DNA of 64,000 nt from Adhaeribacter swui. GTDB taxonomy: Bacteria; Bacteroidota; Bacteroidia; Cytophagales; Hymenobacteraceae. Location: contig NZ_CP055156.1 in NCBI RefSeq assembly GCF_014217805.1, forward strand, positions 62,001 to 126,000. The letters are read 5' to 3'. Made by a program: the position numbers and the translations under genes. The notes below the pieces were generated by a model. It worked only from the letters and a program-made list of their open reading frames with translations, was not told the origin of the DNA and searched no databases. This document shows, piece by piece, positions 58,044-64,000 of this stretch (position 1 is its first letter; each line of letters opens with the position of its first letter).

Positions 58044-58505
58044 TTGACGCAGTTGATCGAAGAATATTATCCGGAAAAAGGCTACTCTAGCAACTGCCTG
58101 ACCTTAACTCCGGAAAGTCTGGAAATTAAACACCAGGGGCACCGGTATGTCTTACCTTTTAATACAATCGCAGACATTCAGTTAACCCACATTAAACTTT
58201 TGTTTTATTACCTGGCCGGCGGGTTTACTTTTACGCTTTCGTTAATGGCGGTTTTAGGCAATTTATTAGCTCCTTTGCCGGGTATTTTCCTGGTTATTCT
58301 GGGCGCTACCCTTTTTTTTATTGGCTGGAGAGGAAAAATCAGTTTACAAATCAGTACCACTTCCAACGACTACGTATTCTGGTTTTCGGGCAGTTACGCT
58401 CCTTTTTTAAATTTTATCAATTTAGCCAGGCACCGCATTATCACGTACCAATCCGTAGAATCGGAACCACCAGAATCGAGCAACGCTTCCCCCAATTTTG
58501 AATAA
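58044..58505 (+). CDS. Small membrane protein of unknown function
   Basis: This is a 153-residue protein I do not recognise. A beta-rich cytoplasmic start (about 1-45, SLEIKHQGHRYVLPFNTIADIQLTHIK) resembles PH-like membrane proteins. Two membrane helices follow close together (LLFYYLAGGFTFTLSLMAVLG and LPGIFLVILGATLFFIGW), then a second beta-rich part (ISLQISTTSNDYVFWFSGSYA). The only starts are TTG at 58044 or TTG at 58053; an in-frame stop lies two codons upstream. Base composition and codon use match the neighbours. It lies 92 bp after the FKBP gene and could share its transcript. Confidence 0.7.
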   Translation: MTQLIEEYYPEKGYSSNCLTLTPESLEIKHQGHRYVLPFNTIADIQLTHIKLLFYYLAGGFTFTLSLMAVLGNLLAPLPGIFLVILGATLFFIGWRGKISLQISTTSNDYVFWFSGSYAPFLNFINLARHRIITYQSVESEPPESSNASPNFE

Positions 58506-58670
58506 TACAATATTTAGCTGACAGACTTACCAAAGGCAAATATTTAAGCAAAGCTAAAAATCAGGATTTTAAAAATTACTTGTTTTGGTTATAGCTATTG
58601 CCTTATTGCAGGCTGTGTAGAAATAAAAATTTTTAAAAAATTAAAATTAGCAGCGGAGAGGAAGAATAAA

Positions 58671-58700
58671 AAAAGGCTTCCGATTTCTCAGAAGCCTTTT
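58671..58700 (-). terminator. tRNA-His terminator
   Basis: A perfect 10-bp stem (AAAAGGCTTC at 58671-58680 with 58691-58700) and a 10-nt loop are followed on the minus strand by a T-run. Its right arm touches the CCA end of the tRNA. Confidence 0.78.
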
Positions 58701-58702
58701 GG

Positions 58703-58777
58703 GGTGGGAGACGGGGCTCGAACCCGCGACCCCCAGAATCACAATCTGGTGCTCTAACCGACTGAGCTACAACCACC
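58703..58777 (-). tRNA. tRNA-His (anticodon GTG), acceptor stem with two mismatches
   Basis: The cloverleaf has the anticodon stem CCAGA/TCTGG around TTGTGAT (anticodon GTG) and a T-arm with GGTTCGAGCCC. A G at position -1 (58777) faces C73 (58703), the identity element of tRNA-His. CCA is encoded (58700-58702), unlike the other three tRNAs here. The acceptor strands GTGGTTG and CTCCCAC leave positions 5/68 (T/C) and 6/67 (T/T) unpaired. Confidence 0.92.
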
Positions 58778-58793
58778 GTTTTTAATTGGTTTG

Positions 58794-58823
58794 CAAATGT
58801 AAGTTTTTTCTTTAATAATTCAA
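58794..58823 (-). promoter_or_regulatory. tRNA-His promoter
   Basis: On the minus strand TTG (58821-58823), a 19-nt spacer and TACATTTG (58794-58801) match the Bacteroidota consensus. They end 16 bases before the tRNA. Confidence 0.72.
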
Positions 58824-58841
58824 CGTTTCGGCAAAATTTTT

Positions 58842-60185
58842 CTAACTTTTTTGCCGATCAAATAATAAGCGCTCGCCTAATTTAGTTTCGTTGAACTGCC
58901 CGTTCACATACGCTAAATGCCCCGAAACAAAACTGTGCGTTATTTTTGAATGAAATGTTTTGCCTTCGAACGGCGACCATTGGCATTTATAGTAAATATT
59001 CTCTTTGCTCACCGTTTCGGTTTGGTTTAAATCAACCAACACTAAATCAGCGTAGTAACCTTCCCGGATAAAACCGCGGTGGCGTACCTGAAAGCAGATA
59101 GCCGGTGCGTGGCACATTTTCTCTACCAGGCGCTCTAAAGTTATTTTACCTTCGCGGTAAAACTCCAGCATGGTTTGCAAAGAGTGCTGCACCAACGGCA
59201 CCCCCGATGGCGATTTTTTGTAAATATTTTGTTTTTCGTCCCAGGTATGCGGCGCGTGGTCGGTGGCAATAATGTCTAAACGGTTATCCAGTAAACCTTC
59301 CAGCAACGCTTTTTTGTGGCGGGCTTCTTTTATGGCGGGGTTGCACTTTATCTGCGTACCCAAAGTTTCGTAATCGGTTTTATCAAAATACAAGTGGTGC
59401 ACGCATAATTCAGCGGTAATTTTTTTTTCGGCCAGCGGAATATCATTTTGAAATAAAGCCAGCTCTTCTTCCGTAGAAATATGAAGGATATGCAAACGGG
59501 TGCCGTATTTTTTCGCCAGTTTCGTAGCCAGGTACGATGATTTAAAACAAGCCGCCTCGCTCCGGATTTCCGGATGGCAACTTACCGGAATAGCATCGCC
59601 GTATTTTTCTTCGTACAAGGTCATGTTATCGCGAATGGTTTGCTCGTCTTCGCAGTGCACCGCAATTAACAACTGAGCCTTTTCAAAAATTTGCTCTAAA
59701 GTAGATTGCTCATCCACGAGCATATTCCCCGTAGATGAGCCCATAAATATTTTTATGCCGCAAACAGTATTGGGGTTAGTAAGTAGCACCTCGGCCAGGT
59801 TGTCGTTGGTAGCGCCCATAAAAAACGAGTAATTCGCCAACGATTTTTCGGCGGCCAGCGCATATTTTTCTTCCAGCAGTTCCTGGGTTATGGTATTGGG
59901 TACGGTATTGGGCATTTCCATGAAAGAAGTAACCCCTCCGGCTACCGCCGCCCTTGATTCGGTATACAAATCGGCTTTATGCTTTAATCCTGGGTCCCGG
60001 AAATGCACCTGGTCATCAATCACGCCGGGTAGTAAATATTTACCGGTAGCATCAATTACTTCATCCGCAGGCTCGTTTAGCTCGGCGGCAATCCGGGCAA
60101 TCCGGCCATCTTGAACGAACACATCGGCCGTAAAAATCTGACCTTCGTTTACAACCTGAGCATTTTTAATCAGAAAGGTTTTCAT
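58842..60185 (-). CDS. Dihydroorotase
   Basis: This is a 447-residue amidohydrolase of the dihydroorotase type that closes carbamoyl-aspartate to dihydroorotate in pyrimidine synthesis. Metal-site segments are VIDDQVHFRDPG, KIFMGSSTGNML (in place of the usual carboxylated-lysine region), VHCEDE, LHILHIST and IATDHAPHT. The classic HxH pair reads QxH (Q59-V60-H61), a feature I recall from other Bacteroidota dihydroorotases, so I read it as lineage-typical rather than damage. Start ATG at 60185 fits the family (MKTFLIKNAQVV). No other pyrimidine gene is adjacent. Confidence 0.92.
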   Translation of the reverse strand: MKTFLIKNAQVVNEGQIFTADVFVQDGRIARIAAELNEPADEVIDATGKYLLPGVIDDQVHFRDPGLKHKADLYTESRAAVAGGVTSFMEMPNTVPNTITQELLEEKYALAAEKSLANYSFFMGATNDNLAEVLLTNPNTVCGIKIFMGSSTGNMLVDEQSTLEQIFEKAQLLIAVHCEDEQTIRDNMTLYEEKYGDAIPVSCHPEIRSEAACFKSSYLATKLAKKYGTRLHILHISTEEELALFQNDIPLAEKKITAELCVHHLYFDKTDYETLGTQIKCNPAIKEARHKKALLEGLLDNRLDIIATDHAPHTWDEKQNIYKKSPSGVPLVQHSLQTMLEFYREGKITLERLVEKMCHAPAICFQVRHRGFIREGYYADLVLVDLNQTETVSKENIYYKCQWSPFEGKTFHSKITHSFVSGHLAYVNGQFNETKLGERLLFDRQKS

Positions 60186-60203
60186 GCGGCGAAGTTAAGT
60201 AAA

Positions 60204-60238
60204 TAGACACAAGTATCAAGACACTAGTAGCAAGACTA
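60204..60238. repeat. Heptamer repeat array upstream of dihydroorotase
   Basis: Five 7-bp steps read TAGACAC, AAGTATC, AAGACAC, TAGTAGC, AAGACTA. The unit is related to, but more degenerate than, those beside lpxB. It begins 18 bases before the dihydroorotase start. Confidence 0.6.
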
Positions 60239-60435
60239 AATAACACTTATTTGCTTATTAAGAAGCGGGGTAAAAGTTTATTATAGAATAAGAAAAATGT
60301 ATATCTCCATTTGTTCGGATACTCAAACAATTAAATAATAATTTAAAAGCTAGAAAATCACGAAAATTTACCGGGTTTATAGATTATTCAAACAGCACTG
60401 CGTAAGAAGAAAAAAATCATTGTACGAGAAAAGCG

Positions 60436-60443
60436 TACCTTTG
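60436..60443 (+). promoter_or_regulatory. DEAD-box helicase promoter (-7 element)
   Basis: TACCTTTG lies 19 bases before the start codon and fits TAnnTTTG. No good -33 TTTG is seen at the proper distance. Confidence 0.5.
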
Positions 60444-60462
60444 CGTTAAAATTAATTTTTAC

Positions 60463-61821
60463 ATGGAAGAGCAAGAAAACGAACCCACCATTTCCTTCAG
60501 CGATTTTAAATTGAATAAGCAATTGCTGAACGCTGTGGCCGACGCGGGTTACACCACGCCTACTCCGGTGCAACAGCAAACCATTCCGCTTATTACGGCG
60601 GGCCACGATGTAATGGGTATTGCCCAAACCGGCACCGGCAAAACGGCCGCTTATTTGTTGCCGCTGCTCATGAAGGTAAAATACGCGCAAGGCCAGCACC
60701 CCCGGGCCGTTATTCTCTCGCCTACCCGCGAACTGGCCATGCAAATTGAAGAAAGCATCCGGCAACTGGCCAAATACACCGATTTGCGCTTTCTGGCCAT
60801 TTACGGCGGCATAGGCCCGAAAACCCAGATTGAACAAATTAAAAAAGGCCTGGATATTCTGGTGGCTACGCCTGGACGGTTCATGGAAATTTACCTGAAA
60901 GGTGATTTAGTGGTAAAAGAATTAAAAACCTTAGTGCTCGACGAAGCCGATAAAATGATGGATATGGGCTTTATGCCGCAAATCCGGAGTATTCTGGAAG
61001 TAATACCGCGCAAACGCCAGAACTTACTGTTCTCAGCCACCATGCACCCGCGCGTCGAGAAATTATCCGAAGAGTTTCTGGAGTTCCCGATGAAGGTAGA
61101 AGTTACGCCGGCAGCCACTCCCGTAGAAACGGTGTCGCAGGTGTTATACCGCCTCCCCAATATGCAGACCAAATTAAACATGCTGCGCTATTTGTTTAAA
61201 GACGAAGAAACTTTTACCCGCGTAATTCTTTTTACCCGCAGCAAAACCAACGCCGAAAAAGTAGCCGGGTTTGTAGACGACAGCGCCCGCGGCACCGTAC
61301 GGGTTATTCACGGCAACAAAGGCCAGAATACCCGCATTAACGCCATGGATGCTTTCAGGAGCGGCGATGTAAGGTTTTTAGTGGCTACCGATGTTGCCTC
61401 GCGCGGGATCGATATTTCGGGCGTGAGCCACGTAATTAACGTAGATGTGCCTATTATTTACGAAGATTACGTGCACCGCATTGGGCGTACCGGCCGGGCT
61501 GAGCAGGAAGGCGCTTCCATTACGTTTGCCACCGACGCCGAAATTCACCACGTGCGGGAAATTGAAAAAATTATAAAAATGCAAATTCCGGAAGCCCCGC
61601 TCCCACCGGAAGTAGAAATAGCTAAAACGAAATTTGCCGAAAGCCAGGAAATAGCCTTAGAAATTGACAAACAAAAACGCCGCGCCGATCCTAACTTTAA
61701 AGGCGCTTTCCACGAGAAAAAGCAGCATTTACACGAAGGCGTAATTGATAAACGCACCGGGCGGCCGTTTGCAGAGAAAAAACCCACCAAAATCCGCGGA
61801 TTCCGGCGAAATAAATCCTAG
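60463..61821 (+). CDS. DEAD-box ATP-dependent RNA helicase (RhlE/CsdA-like)
   Basis: This is a 452-residue DEAD-box helicase that remodels RNA, probably in ribosome assembly or mRNA turnover. All motifs are present: the Q motif (PTPVQQQTIP), motif I AQTGTGKT, PTRELA, TPGR, DEAD (VLDEADKMMDMGF), SAT, and in the second RecA domain TRSKTNAEKV, ATDVASRGIDI and HRIGRTGR. The C-terminal tail is short and basic (KIRGFRRNKS). The stop codon is followed at once by CGGAT repeats. A leaderless-length 5' region (19 bases from the -7 element) suggests a very short untranslated leader. Confidence 0.95.
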   Translation: MEEQENEPTISFSDFKLNKQLLNAVADAGYTTPTPVQQQTIPLITAGHDVMGIAQTGTGKTAAYLLPLLMKVKYAQGQHPRAVILSPTRELAMQIEESIRQLAKYTDLRFLAIYGGIGPKTQIEQIKKGLDILVATPGRFMEIYLKGDLVVKELKTLVLDEADKMMDMGFMPQIRSILEVIPRKRQNLLFSATMHPRVEKLSEEFLEFPMKVEVTPAATPVETVSQVLYRLPNMQTKLNMLRYLFKDEETFTRVILFTRSKTNAEKVAGFVDDSARGTVRVIHGNKGQNTRINAMDAFRSGDVRFLVATDVASRGIDISGVSHVINVDVPIIYEDYVHRIGRTGRAEQEGASITFATDAEIHHVREIEKIIKMQIPEAPLPPEVEIAKTKFAESQEIALEIDKQKRRADPNFKGAFHEKKQHLHEGVIDKRTGRPFAEKKPTKIRGFRRNKS

Positions 61822-61825
61822 ATCG

Positions 61826-61858
61826 CGGATTTTCGCGGATGAACCGGATTACACGGAT
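61826..61858. repeat. CGGAT direct repeats after the helicase gene
   Basis: Four CGGAT copies (61826, 61836, 61845, 61854) recur every 9-10 bases, starting right after the helicase stop codon. They sit in the left end of a 714-bp gene-free stretch (61822-62535). Confidence 0.6.
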
Positions 61859-62145
61859 GAAGTAATGTTAGCACTTCCCTTAAGCCAATTTTCTTTCAGG
61901 AAGAACAATTCACCTTAAGAGAAGTGCATAATTTAAAAAGGTTATCCCAATTTTATCAAAGCCCAACTCCGTACCTAAGTAAGTTTCTTTCTGACTGGCA
62001 CCATAGATAGATTAGCAGGAATTTAAATTTTTAAAAATTTAAAATTTTGCCTGCTTACTATGCAATAGATAGCTTCAGCCAGGTGCAAAAAATGACGCTA
62101 AACTGTTCGAGCGGTCAGCGAGTTTTTAGCGTCTTGATTTTTTTG

Positions 62146-62173
62146 GTTCTTTTTGTATCAAGACAAAAAGAAC
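62146..62173. repeat. 10-bp perfect inverted repeat
   Basis: GTTCTTTTTG (62146-62155) and its complement CAAAAAGAAC (62164-62173) flank an 8-nt loop. It could be a hairpin within an intergenic repeat element; there is no gene end beside it. Confidence 0.6.
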
Positions 62174-62268
62174 AGAACCTCAGCAATGAAACATCTTCAC
62201 TCAGCAATTACAACTATAACCGCAGCTATGCGAACGAGAATTTTTTAGCTACGAGCATCAATCTGAAA

Positions 62269-62405
62269 GGCACGGAAGTAACTTCCGCGCCATAGTGGGG
62301 GCGCCATAGTAAGGGTTATAGTAAAGGCATGCATTGCAAATCACGGAAGTAAATCCGTGCTATAATAACATATTAAGCAAAACACAGAAGTAAATTCACG
62401 TTATA
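62269..62405. repeat. Three degenerate hairpin repeats (CACGGAAGTAA type)
   Basis: Copies at 62269-62295, 62342-62366 and 62383-62405 share CACGGAAGTAA(A)TCCGTG followed by CTATA. The middle one is a perfect 6-bp palindrome arm pair; the first has a longer stem (GGC.CGGAAG/CTTCCG.GCC). They lie upstream of eboE with the AT palindrome-type runs at 62020-62050 and 62417-62436. Confidence 0.65.
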
Positions 62406-62535
62406 AAACATACAACAATTTTAAATTTTTTAAATCCGGAAAATCACAAAACCGCAAATAACCATTAAAAATATATACTAAATTACCCCATTCCCGTTAA
62501 CTTTCCGGTTTACTTACCTAAAAGCAAAGTTTTTC

Positions 62536-63765
62536 ATGAACATCGGACAAGGATATCATCTTACCTATTGCACCAACATCCATCCTGGCGAAACCTGGGA
62601 CGAAGTTTTCAAAAGCCTGCAAACCTATGTGTTACCCATTAAAGCGCACTTATCGCCAGACAAACCGTTTGGCATTGGTTTACGGCTCTCCGATCAGGCC
62701 AGCAAAGATATCCTCACGCAAGATTACCTGGTTCAGTTTAAAACCTGGCTCGAACAAAACGGCTTATATATATTTACAATGAACGGGTTCCCGTTTGGCG
62801 GCTTTCACGGGCAGGTAGTAAAAGACGACGTGCACCAACCCGACTGGACCACCACCGCCCGTTTAGAATACACGCAGCGGTTAAGCCAAATTCTGGCAAA
62901 ATTACTTCCGGCAGGATTAGACGGCGGAATTTCTACGTCGCCGCTTTCATATAAGCCCTGGTTGCAAAACGACCCGGCCAAAACCGAACAGGTATTTGCC
63001 CAAGGCACCAAACACATGGCCATGCTGGTAGAAAGTTTATACCTGCTGCAACACGAAACCGGAAAAACCATTCACATAGATATAGAGCCGGAGCCGGACG
63101 GTTTACTGGAGAATGCCGCCGAATTTTTAAATTTTTACAATTCCCGGTTAATACCTACCACGGTAGATTATCTGGGCACCCGTTTGGGCTTATCGCCGGA
63201 GCAAGCTACGCAAATAGTAAAAACCCACATGCAGCTGTGCTACGACGTTTGCCATTTTGCTTTGGCCTACGAAGAACCCCAGGTGGTTTTTGATCAACTG
63301 GCCGAAGCCGGGATTAAAATCGGGAAAATACAGATTAGCGCGGCGCTCAAAGCAAAACTTACTCCGGACGCTTCGCAGCGCGAGGCAATTAAAAATGCTT
63401 TCCAGCCGTTCGTAGAATCTACTTACCTGCACCAGGTACTGGTAAAAAACAGCAATGGCTCTATTCAGCAATACCCCGATTTGCCGCCTGCTTTAGAGCA
63501 TATTCAGGATGCCGCAGCCACCGAATGGCGCACGCATTTTCACGTACCTATTTTTGTAGACCAGTTTAACCAATTGCAATCTACCCAGGACGAAATAATT
63601 AAAACTTTAAAATTGCTGCCCGGCAACCCGGTTACCAAGCACCTGGAAGTAGAAACTTATACCTGGGGCGTTTTGCCGCCGGAACTAAAGCAAGAATTAG
63701 GCGCTTCCATTGAGCGTGAGCTTTCCTGGGTTTTAAGTCAATTGCCTGCTGTTGCTCCGGTTTAA
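62536..63765 (+). CDS. eboE: Metabolite traffic protein EboE
   Basis: This is a 409-residue TIM-barrel protein of the EboE family (sugar-phosphate isomerase/epimerase-like). Recognisable segments are GQGYHLTYCTNIHPGETWDEVFKSL, FTMNGFPFGGFHG.VVKD, STSPLSYKPW and IHIDIEPEPDGLLENA, with DVCHFALAYEEP later carrying likely metal ligands. Ebo proteins are linked to moving precursors of secondary metabolites to the periplasm (shown for scytonemin in cyanobacteria); in Bacteroidota the product is not known. It is first in its unit after a repeat-rich gap, and the next gene fits the ebo cluster. Confidence 0.88.
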   Translation: MNIGQGYHLTYCTNIHPGETWDEVFKSLQTYVLPIKAHLSPDKPFGIGLRLSDQASKDILTQDYLVQFKTWLEQNGLYIFTMNGFPFGGFHGQVVKDDVHQPDWTTTARLEYTQRLSQILAKLLPAGLDGGISTSPLSYKPWLQNDPAKTEQVFAQGTKHMAMLVESLYLLQHETGKTIHIDIEPEPDGLLENAAEFLNFYNSRLIPTTVDYLGTRLGLSPEQATQIVKTHMQLCYDVCHFALAYEEPQVVFDQLAEAGIKIGKIQISAALKAKLTPDASQREAIKNAFQPFVESTYLHQVLVKNSNGSIQQYPDLPPALEHIQDAAATEWRTHFHVPIFVDQFNQLQSTQDEIIKTLKLLPGNPVTKHLEVETYTWGVLPPELKQELGASIERELSWVLSQLPAVAPV

Positions 63766-63824
63766 CAGAGCAAGTAATAATTGGCTTTATTTCAATTTTT
63801 TAAATATTTGAACATCTTAAAAAC

Positions 63825-64000
63825 ATGCGTAAAACGGTAGTTTTAGATATAGTAGGATTAACCCCTGCCGCCATTGGCAAGAATACTCCTTTTTTAAAAA
63901 AATGGTCCGATGAAGCTAAGTTAGCCACCGTAGGTCATGTTTTACCGGCCGTAACCTGCTCCGTACAGTCTACCTATATTACCGGTAAATGGCCCAGCGA
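63825..64000 (+). CDS. Alkaline phosphatase/nucleotide pyrophosphatase-family protein, N-terminus only
   Basis: The reading frame from ATG 63825 stays open to the window edge (58 codons). It starts VVLDIVGLTPAAIGKNTPFLKKWS and continues VLPAVTCSVQSTYITGKWPS. The early Asp and the TCSVQSTYITGK segment, where the Thr would be the nucleophile, match the type I phosphodiesterase/nucleotide pyrophosphatase superfamily. Such a gene commonly follows eboE. It lies 59 bp downstream of eboE, so the two are probably one transcript. Too little is visible to say more. Confidence 0.78.
   Translation, partial: MRKTVVLDIVGLTPAAIGKNTPFLKKWSDEAKLATVGHVLPAVTCSVQSTYITGKWPS

Noticed and set aside
62047-62295. 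82-codon open frame before eboE
   Set aside because: It crosses the inverted repeat and ends inside the first hairpin repeat, has no recognisable domain and sits in repeat-rich DNA.

Overview
The window looks like a chromosomal piece of a Bacteroidota bacterium, most likely order Cytophagales, family Hymenobacteraceae (an Adhaeribacter-like genome is my best guess; I could not search databases). The signs are SusC/SusD outer-membrane pairs with divergent ECF sigma/FecR regulators, a type IX secretion sorting tail, FG-GAP/VCBS and ASPIC/UnbV lipoproteins, the near absence of Shine-Dalgarno sequences, and promoters of the TTTG - about 20 nt - TAnnTTTG type in front of the RNA genes.

Layout. 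1-24275 is an accessory, cell-surface region. It holds two copies of one module (ECF sigma on +, then FecR, SusC and SusD on -), at 2197-9575 and 16522-24275. Between and beside them sit FG-GAP/VCBS lipoproteins (1-1903, 11236-12828, 12838-16386) and a vanadium-haloperoxidase-like lipoprotein (9802-11154). The second SusC is split by a one-base frameshift in a run of six C. 24345-29674 holds a phosphotriesterase-family protein, the alpha part of an iron-sulfur serine dehydratase, and a large malectin/T9SS protein.

30424-35620 is a complete rRNA operon on the minus strand (16S, tRNA-Ile, tRNA-Ala, 23S, 5S). It has three tandem consensus promoters at 35887-36297 and a terminator at 30378-30405. 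36390-40841 (-) carries purA, a STAS protein, a Fur-family regulator and a RelA/SpoT enzyme. 41148-47409 (+) carries tRNA-Leu, tig, clpP and clpX, but a two-gene McrBC restriction system on the opposite strand separates clpP from clpX.

47578-64000 is mostly housekeeping: lpxB; a metal-chelate uptake pair translationally coupled to a QueD homologue; hldD; a TetR-controlled EmrAB-TolC type efflux operon with a clear operator inside its promoter; an FKBP isomerase; a small membrane protein; tRNA-His; dihydroorotase; and a DEAD-box helicase. A 714-bp repeat-rich gap then leads to the first two genes of an ebo cluster, the second of which runs off the end.

The most notable items are the haloperoxidase / cytochrome-c-VCBS / CRTAC1-like / SusCD neighbourhood, the frameshifted SusC, McrBC between clpP and clpX, three tandem rrn promoters, strict 7-bp repeat arrays around lpxB, and the TetR operator. 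I saw no CRISPR array, prophage, integrase or insertion sequence.
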